Assembly (NCBI RefSeq): GCF_000423225.1
Contig: NZ_AUHO01000006.1
Span: 898,245-962,244 of the forward strand
DNA: 64,000 nucleotides
Direction: 5' to 3'
From: Kaistia adipata DSM 17808
Lineage (GTDB): Bacteria; Pseudomonadota; Alphaproteobacteria; Rhizobiales; Kaistiaceae
The notes below the pieces were generated by a model. That model did no database searches and was not told where the DNA came from. It saw nothing but the letters and a program-made list of their open reading frames with translations. Position 1 is the stretch's first letter; each line of letters starts with the position of its first letter. Made by a program: the position numbers and the translations under genes. Shown here piece after piece: positions 28,540-38,745 of the stretch.

Positions 28540-29001
28540 CTAGACGGCGCTGAAGCGGGCGCCGCGCAGGCGCAGCAGGCTGACGAAGCCGGTCTCCGGA
28601 TCGGTCCAGGGGCCGTACTCCAGTGTACCGCTTACCTCGATCACGGTGTTCGGCTGCACGAAGGTCTGCTTTGCGTCGAGATAGACGACGACGATGTTGT
28701 CCGGCCAGTCGGAATCAGACGAGCAGAACGGACAGATCGACATCGGGATTTCGGTGAGGACGAAGAAGGCCGCCTCGGCCTTCAATGGCGGCGCCATGAA
28801 GCCGCGCATCGTCACTTCCTGCCCGGCCAGTTGCTTGACCTTGTCGGAGAAGGCCAGGCCGAGCACGCCGACCGATCCGTAGAGATCGTCGAAGGTCAGC
28901 ATCGGCGCGGCCAGGGCGGGCGGTGCGAGAAATGCGGGCGCGGCCAGTGCGGCGAGACTTCCGACCAGCGCGTCGCGCCGCGAAATCCGTATGAGCGTCA
29001 T
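28540..29001 (-). CDS. exported DUF3299-like protein, first gene of the ABC operon
   Basis: A 153-residue protein with a twin-arginine-type leader (ISRRDALVG, hydrophobic residues 11-31, AAP cleavage). The mature domain has an OB-like pattern 'QEVTMRGFMAPPLK', 'FVLTEIPMSICPFC', with Cys90 and Cys93, and 'VIEVSGTLEYG'. The MRGFM and C-P-F-C features resemble DUF3299 proteins, which often sit beside FtsX-type ABC genes in putative zinc systems. Tat export would suit a protein that folds with a cofactor in the cytoplasm. Family placement is by recognition, so moderately sure. Confidence 0.72.
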   Translation of the reverse strand: MTLIRISRRDALVGSLAALAAPAFLAPPALAAPMLTFDDLYGSVGVLGLAFSDKVKQLAGQEVTMRGFMAPPLKAEAAFFVLTEIPMSICPFCSSDSDWPDNIVVVYLDAKQTFVQPNTVIEVSGTLEYGPWTDPETGFVSLLRLRGARFSAV

Positions 29002-29030
29002 CGCTCTCTCCTATCGAAGGCTGGCCTGCC

Positions 29031-29198
29031 CTTCACCTCTCCCTGAGGGAGAGGTCGACGGCCAAAGGCCGGCGGGTGAGGGTTTACGGCTTTACCGGCC
29101 AGACGCCGGAGCAGCGGTCCCTCGAGTTCCATCCGGATGGTTCCCTAAACCCTCGCCCGGCTCTGCGAGCCGACCTCTCCCTCAGGGAGAGGTGAAGG
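29031..29198. repeat. type A palindromic repeat, full copy
   Basis: Left arm: CTTCACCTCTCCCTGAGGGA then GGTCGACGGCC and GGCGGGTGAGGGTTTA. Right arm: GGTTCCCTAAACCCTCGCCC then CGACCTCTCCCTCAGGGA and GGTGAAGG. The arms are inverted copies about 45 nt apart. Each ends in its own CTCCCTGAGGGAG hairpin. Copies recur at 55.49 and 60.23 kb, and a half copy at 19.44 kb. Confidence 0.8.
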
Positions 29199-29232
29199 CA
29201 AGAACTGCGCGGACCGAGCCAATCTAGAGATA

Positions 29233-29256
29233 GCTTCGGGCGCGGACGCCCGAAGC
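29233..29256 (-). terminator. hairpin after the alkaline phosphatase gene
   Basis: A perfect 10-bp stem GCTTCGGGCG/CGCCCGAAGC with loop CGGA lies 32 nt beyond the phosphatase stop. The minus-strand T-tract that follows is weak, so it may be an imperfect terminator or simply an mRNA-end stabiliser. Confidence 0.45.
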
Positions 29257-29287
29257 CTGTTTTCAGGATATGGCGGATGCCGTCGGA

Positions 29288-31042
29288 TCAGGGCTTGGCG
29301 GGGGCGAGCGCCAGCGCGTCGACGATGACGCGGTAGACGTCGCTCTGCTCCATGTAGCCCTTGAAGCCCTCGGAGCCGGGGCCGCCGGCCTGCAGCACGA
29401 CATCGTCGACCGAGTGCACGCCCGAATCGCCGTCCCTGGGGATGTTGCCGGTCACGAGCACGGCGCCGGGAACGTCCTTGTAGGCTTCGTTCGCGACATA
29501 TTCCTTCTTCTCGTTCTGCACGGCCGGCACGAACGGGCCGTCGAGCTTCGGGCGGAAGGTCTCGTAGTGGTCCGGGCCGTTGTTGCCGGCGAGGAACAGG
29601 CGGCGCGACACGTCGATCTTGTCCGGGTAGCCGTCGCCGTCGGCGTCGGCATAGTTCGGGAAGCCGGCGTCGGCATAGGTGCCGACCTTGGCGCGCATCT
29701 CGTCGCCTTCCTTCTCGTCATCGACGGTGCCGATGATGGAGACGCCATGCGTGTGGTCACCGGTGACGACGATCAGCGTGTCGGGGTTCTTCTCGGCGAA
29801 GGCGCGCGCCGCGGCGACCGCCTTGTCGAATTCGATCGTGTCGACCACGGCGCGGTCCCAGTCGAGCGGATGGGACATCTTGTCGATGTTCGCCGCCTCG
29901 ACCATCAGGAAGAAGCCTTCCGGATTCTTCGAGAGCTCGCCGAGCGCCAGCTCGGTCATCTCGACCAGGCCCGGCTGGTTCGGGAACTTCTCGACGGTGC
30001 CCTTCTTCAGGAACTTGCGGTCGAGGGCGGTGTCCATGTTGCCGGTGTGGAACAGGCCGAGGATCTTGCCGGTATTGGTGCCGGCCGCCTTGACGAGCTC
30101 GTCCTTGTCGGTCGCGAGCGTGTAGCCCGCATCCTGGAACGCCTTGATGTAGTCCTTGTCGTCCTTGCGCTTGGAGCCCGGCGTGTCCTTGCCGAGGAAG
30201 TAGGCCGAGCCGCCGCCGAGCACGACTTCCGGCTGCACGTCGAGCATCATGCCGGTAATCTGGGCCTTGTCGGCGCGCTTGCGGGTATGGGCGACGACCG
30301 CGGCCGGCGTCGCATCCTGGATCTCCGAGGTCGCGACGATGCCGATCGACTTCTTGGTCTGGCGGCGCAGCGCCTCGGCCAGCGTCTCGACCTTCGGGTC
30401 GTCGAGCGTGTCCGGCGTGCGGTCGGCATAGACGCCGAGCGCGTTCACCGCCGTCTTGTGGCCGGTCATGTAGGCCGACATCGTGTTGGCGCTGTCGGTG
30501 GCGACGGCCTCGGTCGAGGCGGTGCCGATGAAGGCCATGCGGTCGAGATCGTCCATGGCGAGGCGGCCATTGGCCTTGCCCTCGGTCATGCCCTTGGACA
30601 TGATCCGCGCCGCGGTGCGGTGCGCGACGGAGAGGCCGTCGCCGATCAGGAAGATGACATTCTTGGCCTTGGCCTGGTCGGCCGTGCCATAGACCGTCCA
30701 GGTGACGGCCTTCTTCTCCGGCCCGGCCACGGCCTCGATCGTGTAGTCGCCCGGCGTCGCCAGCACGAGGTCGCGCAGGATCAGGGCCGAACCGAGCACC
30801 TTGTCGTCCTTGCCCTTCTCTTCCGCCACGAAGCTGGCCTCGGAGCCGAACACCGCCTTGTAGTCCTGGCCGTTGACCGTGACCTTGACGTCCTCCGGCT
30901 TCACGGAGGCGTCGAACTCGACCTTGAAGTCGAAGGGCGAGCCGGCCAGGATCGTGGCGCGATCGAGCGGATAGACGGTCGCGGCCTGGGCCGCGCCGGC
31001 AAGCATCGTCGTCGCCGCCAGGGCGAGCAGCACTTTGCGCAT
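29288..31042 (-). CDS. secreted alkaline phosphatase
   Basis: A 584-residue PhoA-superfamily enzyme with a signal peptide (AGAAQAA), an N-terminal Ig-like domain of about 100 residues and the catalytic domain. The metal site 'NVIFLIGDGLSVAHRTAA', the nucleophile serine in 'EAVATDSANTMSAYMTGHKT' and the later ligands 'EAANIDKMSH', 'VTGDHTHG' and 'GVHSVDD' are all intact. A DxDxDG calcium-loop-like stretch DADGDGYPDKID occurs at about residues 465-477. The start at 31042 has a GAGG site; an ATG four codons upstream is possible. Single gene; phosphate control is likely but no Pho box was confirmed. Confidence 0.92.
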   Translation of the reverse strand: MRKVLLALAATTMLAGAAQAATVYPLDRATILAGSPFDFKVEFDASVKPEDVKVTVNGQDYKAVFGSEASFVAEEKGKDDKVLGSALILRDLVLATPGDYTIEAVAGPEKKAVTWTVYGTADQAKAKNVIFLIGDGLSVAHRTAARIMSKGMTEGKANGRLAMDDLDRMAFIGTASTEAVATDSANTMSAYMTGHKTAVNALGVYADRTPDTLDDPKVETLAEALRRQTKKSIGIVATSEIQDATPAAVVAHTRKRADKAQITGMMLDVQPEVVLGGGSAYFLGKDTPGSKRKDDKDYIKAFQDAGYTLATDKDELVKAAGTNTGKILGLFHTGNMDTALDRKFLKKGTVEKFPNQPGLVEMTELALGELSKNPEGFFLMVEAANIDKMSHPLDWDRAVVDTIEFDKAVAAARAFAEKNPDTLIVVTGDHTHGVSIIGTVDDEKEGDEMRAKVGTYADAGFPNYADADGDGYPDKIDVSRRLFLAGNNGPDHYETFRPKLDGPFVPAVQNEKKEYVANEAYKDVPGAVLVTGNIPRDGDSGVHSVDDVVLQAGGPGSEGFKGYMEQSDVYRVIVDALALAPAKP

Positions 31043-31372
31043 CGGAAACCTCATGCATTGGAGTGACCGCCAGGCGGTCGACATCCCCGGGGCTAAGACC
31101 TACCCATGACGTCGATGTGAAAGCTTGACGACGTTTCGATGACCCGGCGCGGCGGCCGTGAAGCCGGCTTCGGGCTTGCTTTCCGGACGGCATGCGTATA
31201 TGCACCGCCCGTCGTAACGACACCCGGCCGGGGGTTGAACGGAAGGCGGCGCGAGCCGCAGGGATCGCAGATCCCGTCTTCCCGTGTCTCCGCTCTCGAA
31301 GTTGTACCGATCGGCCTTTCTCGAAGGCTTCGGTGAGGCTTGGCGCCGGGATCAAAATAAGGAAGGGCAATC
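31043..31372. other. intergenic region upstream of the phosphatase and the S6 operon
   Basis: This 330-bp gap lies between two divergent units. A possible plus-strand promoter is CTTGCT at 31175-31180 with TATATG at 31197-31202. The rest, a leader of about 170 nt before rpsF, is GC-rich and could carry the S6:S18 autoregulatory RNA known from other bacteria, but I could not fold it with confidence. AAGGAAGGG before 31373 is the rpsF ribosome-binding site. Confidence 0.4.
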
Positions 31373-31831
31373 ATGCCGCTTTATGAGCACGTATTTCTGT
31401 CGCGACAGGACGTGTCCGCACAGCAGGTCGAGGCGCTCACCGAGCAGTTCAAGGGTCTCATCGAGGCCAATGGCGGTTCGGTCGGCAAGATCGAGCAGTG
31501 GGGCCTGAAGTCGGTTGCGTTCCGCATTCGCAAGAATCGCAAGGCGCACTACACGCTGATGAACATCGACGCCCCGGCGGCCGCAGTGGCCGAGCTGGAG
31601 CGCCAGCAGCGCATGAACGAGGACATCCTCCGCATCCTGACCCTCAAGGTCGAGGAGCACGAGGAAGGCCAGTCGGCCATGCTGCAGAAGCGCGACCGTG
31701 ACGACGACCGCGGCGGCCGCTTCGGCGACCGTGGTGACCGTCCGCGTGGCGGCTTCGGCGGTGGCGCCGGCGGCGGTTTCCGTGGCGAGCGTCGTCCGCG
31801 CTCGGAAGAATCTGAAGGAGCGGCTGAATAA
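31373..31831 (+). CDS. rpsF: 30S ribosomal protein S6
   Basis: A 152-residue S6 with the usual core '[22 protein letters not shown]', '[30 protein letters not shown]' and a long Arg/Gly/Asp-rich tail from about residue 105, typical of alphaproteobacterial S6. It binds the 30S platform with S18. The stop overlaps the rpsR start (TAATG), so the two are translationally coupled in the usual S6-S18 order. Confidence 0.98.
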   Translation: MPLYEHVFLSRQDVSAQQVEALTEQFKGLIEANGGSVGKIEQWGLKSVAFRIRKNRKAHYTLMNIDAPAAAVAELERQQRMNEDILRILTLKVEEHEEGQSAMLQKRDRDDDRGGRFGDRGDRPRGGFGGGAGGGFRGERRPRSEESEGAAE

Positions 31832-32094
31832 TGGCTGAGATCGGCACCACCAGCACGTCCAGCGGCGGCCAGCGCCGTCCGTTCTTCCGCCGTCGCAAGA
31901 CCTGCCCGTTCTCGGGCCCGAACGCGCCGAAGATCGACTACAAGGACATCCGTCTCCTGCAGCGCTACATTTCCGAGCGCGGCAAGATCGTTCCGTCCCG
32001 CATCACGGCCGTTTCGGCCAAGAAGCAGCGCGAGCTCGCCCAGGCGATCAAGCGCGCCCGCTTCCTCGGCCTGATCCCCTACGTGATCAAGTAA
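31831..32094 (+). CDS. rpsR: 30S ribosomal protein S18
   Basis: An 87-residue S18. The conserved block '[12 protein letters not shown]', '[25 protein letters not shown]' and '[21 protein letters not shown]' is intact, including the single Cys of KTCPF. It overlaps rpsF by one base and precedes a DUF2232 membrane gene. Confidence 0.98.
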   Translation: MAEIGTTSTSSGGQRRPFFRRRKTCPFSGPNAPKIDYKDIRLLQRYISERGKIVPSRITAVSAKKQRELAQAIKRARFLGLIPYVIK

Positions 32095-32275
32095 GACCAC
32101 GGTCGCCGGGACTTCGGTTCCAAGATGCGACCGTCCGAATTCGTCGGGCCGACCTCGCGCCGGCCCGACACGCCCTCCGGGGCACGATTTTCGATCGCCT
32201 ATGGCGAAAACTTGGTTGGGGTCGGCCGGATCATCCGTGACCTGCCTCTAACCGCTCTCGAAGCGGGACAGCGAG

Positions 32276-33226
32276 ATGAGCATGCGGAACATCCTGATCG
32301 GCCTCGGCGCCGGCATGGCCACGGCGCTTCTGTTCGCCGGCCTCATCAGCGGCACCGCGCTCGCCTTCCCGCTCTTCCTGATTTCGCCGCTGCCGATCGC
32401 CATCGCCGGCCTCGCTTTCGGCACATTGTCTGGCGTCGCCGCCGCCATCACCGCCTCGGCGCTGATCGGCTTCACGATCGGGCCGATCGCCGCCGGCCTC
32501 TATTTCGTCCTGTTCGCCGCGCCCGTCGCCTGGGCCGCGCATCTGGTCGGCCTGTCGCGGCCTGACGAGGCGGCGCCCGCCGGCCGGCAGTGGTTCCCGC
32601 TCGACATCGTGCTATCCCGCGCCGCGCTCGCCGCCGGCATCGCCGTGGTGATCGCCGGTTTCGCGCTCGGCTATGATCCCGAGGCGCTGATCGCCGAGAC
32701 GGTCAAGGTGCTGCAGGCCTGGCTGGCGCAGTCTCCCTCCGGCGGCGGCGCGCCGACCGAGGCCGAGATCGAGCCGCTGGTGCGCTTCAACATCGCGCTG
32801 ATGCCGTTCACCTCGGCCGCCATGGTCGTCGGCATCCTGATCCTCGCCCTCTGGCTCGGCGCCCGCATCGCCCGCATGTCGGGTCTGCTGCAGCGGGAAT
32901 GGACGCCGCTCTGGACCGTCGTGCTGCCGCAGCCGGCGGCGCTGATCTTCGGCATCGCCTTCGTCGCCAGCCTGATTCCGGGCGTGCCCGGCCAGATCGC
33001 CGGCGCCATCGCCGGCGCAACCGGCTTCGCCTTCGCGCTGACCGGCTTCGGCCTGCTGCACGCCGTGCTGCTCGGCAAGGCGGCGCGGCCGTTCCTGCTC
33101 TTCCTCGTCTATGCGGTCAGCTTCGTCATCCTGCTGCCGCTCGGCATCATGGCCGTGGTCGGACTGGCCGACACGGCGCTGCAATACCGGGCCCGTCGCT
33201 TCGCGGCGCGACCCGGACTCTCGTAA
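32276..33226 (+). CDS. DUF2232 family inner-membrane protein
   Basis: A 316-residue membrane protein with about eight hydrophobic helices. Its place between rpsR and rplI and its pattern match the DUF2232 (YybS-like) proteins found there in many alphaproteobacteria. A large cytoplasmic or periplasmic loop occupies about residues 135-180 ('[15 protein letters not shown]'). The function is unknown; it resembles the membrane parts of ECF-type uptake systems, but that is only a fold-level guess. Confidence 0.85.
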   Translation: MSMRNILIGLGAGMATALLFAGLISGTALAFPLFLISPLPIAIAGLAFGTLSGVAAAITASALIGFTIGPIAAGLYFVLFAAPVAWAAHLVGLSRPDEAAPAGRQWFPLDIVLSRAALAAGIAVVIAGFALGYDPEALIAETVKVLQAWLAQSPSGGGAPTEAEIEPLVRFNIALMPFTSAAMVVGILILALWLGARIARMSGLLQREWTPLWTVVLPQPAALIFGIAFVASLIPGVPGQIAGAIAGATGFAFALTGFGLLHAVLLGKAARPFLLFLVYAVSFVILLPLGIMAVVGLADTALQYRARRFAARPGLS

Positions 33227-33263
33227 GTCCCGATACAGTTCAAACTTCGAAGGAGTAACCCCA

Positions 33264-33821
33264 ATGGACGTCATTCTTCTGGAACGCGTCGCCAAGCTCG
33301 GCCAGATGGGCGAGATCGTCCGCGTCAAGGACGGCTATGCGCGCAACTTCCTGCTGCCGCAGGGCAAGGCGCTCCGCGCCAACGAGGCCAACAAGAAGCG
33401 CTTCGAGGCCGAGAAGGTCCAGCTCGAAGCTCGCAACCTCGAGCGCAAGTCCGAGGCGGAGAAGATCGCCGAGGCCCTGAACGGCCAGTCCTTCATCGTC
33501 GTCCGCCAGGCCGGCGAGACCGGCCAGCTCTACGGTTCGGTTTCCAGCCGCGACGTCGCCGAGCTGGTCAGCCAGAACGGCTTCTCGGTCGGCCGCAGCC
33601 AGGTCGTGCTCGAGGTTCCGATCAAGTCGATCGGCCTGCATGACATCGTCGTCGCGCTGCACCCGGAAGTCGAGGCCACGATCCAGATCAACGTCGCGCG
33701 TTCGGTCGACGAGGCCGCCCGCCAGTCGCAGGGCGAAGACCTGTCGGCGGTCCAGGACGACTTCGAGCTCGAGCCGCTGCCCGAGGGCGAAGGCTTCGCC
33801 GGCGTCGACGAAGAGATCTGA
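33264..33821 (+). CDS. rplI: 50S ribosomal protein L9
   Basis: A 185-residue L9: N-terminal rRNA-binding domain '[21 protein letters not shown]' with '[14 protein letters not shown]', the long connecting helix and the C-terminal domain, then an acidic tail of about 35 residues common in alphaproteobacteria. AAGGAG lies 8 nt before the ATG at 33264. The frame is open further upstream, but that overlaps the DUF2232 gene and is not L9-like. It ends at a strong terminator. Confidence 0.98.
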   Translation: MDVILLERVAKLGQMGEIVRVKDGYARNFLLPQGKALRANEANKKRFEAEKVQLEARNLERKSEAEKIAEALNGQSFIVVRQAGETGQLYGSVSSRDVAELVSQNGFSVGRSQVVLEVPIKSIGLHDIVVALHPEVEATIQINVARSVDEAARQSQGEDLSAVQDDFELEPLPEGEGFAGVDEEI

Positions 33822-33859
33822 TCGACTTTAAGACCCCAAGGGGGCCTTATTTTCTGGAA

Positions 33860-33890
33860 GGGCGTCGCGCACCGCGCGGCGCCCTTTTTC
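33860..33890 (+). terminator. intrinsic terminator of the rpsF-rplI operon
   Basis: A 10-bp stem with one G-U pair (33860-33869 with 33875-33884, GGGCGTCGCG/CGCGGCGCCC), a 5-nt loop and TTTTTCTTT. It lies 38 nt after the rplI stop. Confidence 0.9.
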
Positions 33891-34043
33891 TTTGACTGTC
33901 GCACCAGCGTCACTTGGTCGCGTACTAGCTTGATAACGCGACGATATCGGAGTTAGCTTGGTTCGACGGCCGGGGGGACCGACCGCCAATGTCGCAACCT
34001 GCCTTGGTCAACCAAGCCATTCAGGAGGGGGCAGCGGATCACG

Positions 34044-35303
34044 ATGAACCGGTTGCTCGTCAACTATCTCGCCAGCATACTGAAACACGGATCTCTCGAA
34101 ATCATCGACGCGAAGGGCAGGCTGCACCGCTTCGGCGACGGCAGCGGCACTCCCGTCAGGGCCCGCTTCACCTCGGCCGCCGCGGAGCGCGCGGTGATGA
34201 TGAACCCCGAGCTCAAGCTCGGCGAGACCTTCATGGACGGCGGCTTCGTCGTCGAACAGGGCTCGATCTACGACCTCCTCGCCGTGGTGCTGCAGAACAC
34301 CGGCGGCGGCGGCCGCTCCTGGTGGATGCGCGCGCTCTATCGCCTGCGCGTGCTGACCCGCCGCTTCCGCCAGTGGAACACGCCGTTCCGCGCCCGTCAG
34401 AACGTCGCCCATCACTATGATCTCGACGGCCGGCTCTACTCGCTGTTCCTCGACAGCGACCAGCAATATTCCTGCGCCTATTTCGAGACGCCGGACACGA
34501 CGCTCGAAGAAGCGCAGGTCGCCAAGAAGCGCCATCTCGCGGCGAAGCTCGCGCTGGCGCCCGGGCAGAAGGTACTCGACATCGGCTCCGGCTGGGGCGG
34601 GCTCGGGCTCTACATCGCCAACCACGCCGATGTCGACGTCACCGGCGTGACGCTGTCGGAAGAGCAGCACAAGGTTTCGAACGCCCGCGCCGCGACGCAG
34701 AACCTCGCGGATCGCGCGCGCTTCCTGCTTCAGGACTACCGCTCGCTCAAGACCCGCTTCGACCGCATCGTCTCGGTCGGCATGTTCGAGCATGTCGGCA
34801 TCGCCTACTATGACGAATACTTTCAAAAGTCGCGGGAACTGCTGGCCGACGACGGCGTGATGGTGCTGCATGCCATCGGCCGCTTCGACATGCCCGGCGA
34901 GACGAACTCCTGGATCCAGAAATACATCTTCCCCGGCGGCTACATCCCGGCGCTGTCCGAGGTGTTCCCGGCGATCGAGAAGGCGGGCCTCAAAGTCACC
35001 GACGTCGAGATCCTGCGCCTGCACTATGCCGAGACGCTGAAGGCCTGGCGCGAGCGCTTCATGGCCCGGCGCGACGAGGCGGTGGCGCTCTATGACGAGG
35101 CATTCTGCCGGATGTGGGAGTTCTATCTCGCCGCCTCCGAAACGGCGTTCCGCTTCCAGGACATGATGATCTTCCAGATCCAGATCGTCCGCGACCAGAA
35201 CGCCCTGCCGCTGGCGCGCGACTACATCTGGCGGGCCGAGGACGCGCTGCGTCTGCGCGACCAGGCCGGACATCGTCCGTCACTGAAGATCGCGGGCGGG
35301 TGA
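34044..35303 (+). CDS. cfa: cyclopropane-fatty-acyl-phospholipid synthase
   Basis: A 419-residue SAM-dependent enzyme that adds a methylene bridge to unsaturated acyl chains in membrane phospholipids. An N-terminal domain (about residues 1-115) precedes the methyltransferase core with 'AHHYDLDGRLYSLFLDSDQQYSCAYF', the SAM motif VLDIGSGWGGLGLYI, 'VTGVTLSEEQHKVS' and 'SVGMFEHVGI', all diagnostic. The C-terminal 'WEFYLAASETAFR' block is complete. It stands as a single gene between the rplI terminator and dnaB. A related enzyme on other fatty acyl lipids cannot be fully excluded. Confidence 0.93.
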   Translation: MNRLLVNYLASILKHGSLEIIDAKGRLHRFGDGSGTPVRARFTSAAAERAVMMNPELKLGETFMDGGFVVEQGSIYDLLAVVLQNTGGGGRSWWMRALYRLRVLTRRFRQWNTPFRARQNVAHHYDLDGRLYSLFLDSDQQYSCAYFETPDTTLEEAQVAKKRHLAAKLALAPGQKVLDIGSGWGGLGLYIANHADVDVTGVTLSEEQHKVSNARAATQNLADRARFLLQDYRSLKTRFDRIVSVGMFEHVGIAYYDEYFQKSRELLADDGVMVLHAIGRFDMPGETNSWIQKYIFPGGYIPALSEVFPAIEKAGLKVTDVEILRLHYAETLKAWRERFMARRDEAVALYDEAFCRMWEFYLAASETAFRFQDMMIFQIQIVRDQNALPLARDYIWRAEDALRLRDQAGHRPSLKIAGG

Positions 35304-35531
35304 ACGGAGCGTCTCCGTCTCATCCGCCTCGCCCGCCTCTGCCCCATCCTGCAACCACTCAAGGTCGAATCGTGCGATGCTTTCTCGCCTGTCGCAGAAA
35401 CGCTGCGCGCAAGCGAGAAAGTTAACGCCGAGCCGTGCCATTGGATAACGGGCACGACTCGAGTGAACATTTGGCTCCCGACCCAGGCTGCGCCTAACTG
35501 GAGCCTTCCGCGACCGAGAGCACGTTTGACC

Positions 35532-37019
<1,488 letters not shown>

Positions 37020-37027
37020 CCGCCGGC

Positions 37028-37432
37028 TCAGCCGCGCGGCTCGAGCAGGTCCCAGCGGTTGCCATAGAGGTCTTCGAACACCGCGACGCGGCCATAGGGC
37101 TCGTCGCGCGGCGCCTCCATGAAATGAACGCCGCGCCCGCGAAAGGCCTCGTGGTCGCGCGCGAAATCGTCGGTGTGGAGGAACAGGAAGACGCGCCCGC
37201 CCGACTGGCGCCCGATCGCCGCCATCTGATCCGGGTTGACGGCTCGCGCCAGCAGAATGCGGGTCTCGCTCGCCGGCGACGGCGAGACCAGCACCCAGCG
37301 CTTGCCGTCAGCGAGCGGCTTGTCCTCGACCAGGACGAAGCCGAGCGATCGCGTGTACCAGTCGATCGCCTCGTCATAGTCGCGCACCACCACCGCGATG
37401 CAGCCGAGATATCGCCCTGCCGACGTCGTCAT
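37028..37432 (-). CDS. VOC family protein (glyoxalase-like)
   Basis: A 134-residue vicinal-oxygen-chelate protein: 'YLGCIAVVVRDYDEAIDWYTRSLGFVLVEDKPL' and 'VFEDLYGNRWDLLEPRG' are the paired beta-alpha-beta-beta-beta units of the family. Metal ligands at the usual places are only partly evident, with a C-terminal Glu/Asp but no clear His at the first position, so it may bind another ligand or none. The ATG at 37432 is chosen over one 26 codons upstream. Confidence 0.82.
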   Translation of the reverse strand: MTTSAGRYLGCIAVVVRDYDEAIDWYTRSLGFVLVEDKPLADGKRWVLVSPSPASETRILLARAVNPDQMAAIGRQSGGRVFLFLHTDDFARDHEAFRGRGVHFMEAPRDEPYGRVAVFEDLYGNRWDLLEPRG

Positions 37433-37614
37433 TCCCCGCTCCCGCCGTTTCGTAATCACCGACAGGCCTAGCCGTTCCCGGCCCCGCCGGCCAGCCTCGG
37501 CCGCGATCATCCCTTTGGCCTTGAGATCGCCGCGAAAATCGGGGACACCGGAAGCAGCACGGTCCCGCCCATGCCCCGCCGCGCGGCAGCAACAGAATCG
37601 CGTACCCTCCCCCG

Positions 37615-38745
37615 ATGGAACAGTCCGCCTCCACTCCCGTCGAGAACCCGATCACGGCCGGCAACCGGCTGACGATCGACCTGTCCGCCCTGGCCCGCAA
37701 CTGGCAGGCGATGGCACGGATCGCCGCCGGCGCCGAGACGGCCGCCGCCGTCAAGGGCAATGGCTATGGCATCGGCCTGGAGCCGGCGGTCGCCGCGCTC
37801 GCCGCGACGGGATGCCGGACCTTCTTCGTCGCCCTCCCGGCCGAGGGACTTCGCGCCCGCGCCGTCGCGACCGACGCGACGGTCTACGTGCTGAACGGTC
37901 TCGCGCGCGACCAGGCGCCCGGGCTCGCCGCCGGCAATCTCCGGCCGGTCATCGGCTCGACGGAGGAACTGGCCGACTGGGCCACCTATCGCGCGCAGGG
38001 CGGCACGGGCCGCGCGGCGTTGCATGTCGATACCGGCATGAACCGGCTCGGGCTGACCTTCGCAGAGGCGCGCGAACTCGCCGCCGATCCGGAGGCGGCC
38101 GAACGCCTCGGCCTGTCGCTGGTGATGAGCCATCTCGCCTGCGCCGACACCCCGGCGCACCCCTTGAGCGCCCGTCAGCTCGCGACCATGCGCGACGTCA
38201 AGGCGCTCTTCCCCGGACTCGCCGTCTCGCTCGCCAACACCGCCGGCATCGCGCTCGACCCGGCCTATCATTTCGATCTCGTCCGGCCGGGCATCGGCCT
38301 CTATGGCGGCCCCTTCATCGCCGGCCGCCCGCCGCTCGAGACCGTCGTCACGGCCGAGGCCCGCATCATCCAGGTCCGCGACGTGCCGGCCGGCGAGACG
38401 GTCGGCTACGGCGCCGCCGCGACAACGCGCCGGCCGAGCCGGATCGCCATCCTGTCGACCGGCTATGCCGACGGATATCACCGCGCGGCCAGCTCCACCG
38501 ATCAGCGCCCTGGCGCCGAAGTCGTGCTGCACGGCCGCCGCGCGCCGCTCTTCGGGCGCGTCTCGATGGACCTCGCGGCGATCGACGTCACCGACCTGCC
38601 GCAGGCGGCGCGTGGCGACTGGGTCGAGCTGTTCGGGCCGAACATGCCTGTCGCCGAGGTCGCGGAAGCGGCCGGCACCATCAGCTACGAGTTCCTGACC
38701 AGCCTCGGCGGCCGCTATCACCGGCGCTACGTCGGAGGCGCGTGA
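37615..38745 (+). CDS. alr: alanine racemase
   Basis: A 376-residue PLP enzyme that makes D-alanine for peptidoglycan. The PLP lysine is Lys47 in AAVKGNGYG, an altered form of the common VVKADAYG. 'VDTGMNRLGLTF', 'SLANTAGIAL', 'RPGIGLYGG' and the C-terminal Tyr in 'ETVGYGAAATT' and 'STGYADGYHR' are present. The start at 37615 is supported by position and by homology. Its stop overlaps the radA start (TGATG), so the two form one unit. Confidence 0.94.
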   Translation: MEQSASTPVENPITAGNRLTIDLSALARNWQAMARIAAGAETAAAVKGNGYGIGLEPAVAALAATGCRTFFVALPAEGLRARAVATDATVYVLNGLARDQAPGLAAGNLRPVIGSTEELADWATYRAQGGTGRAALHVDTGMNRLGLTFAEARELAADPEAAERLGLSLVMSHLACADTPAHPLSARQLATMRDVKALFPGLAVSLANTAGIALDPAYHFDLVRPGIGLYGGPFIAGRPPLETVVTAEARIIQVRDVPAGETVGYGAAATTRRPSRIAILSTGYADGYHRAASSTDQRPGAEVVLHGRRAPLFGRVSMDLAAIDVTDLPQAARGDWVELFGPNMPVAEVAEAAGTISYEFLTSLGGRYHRRYVGGA

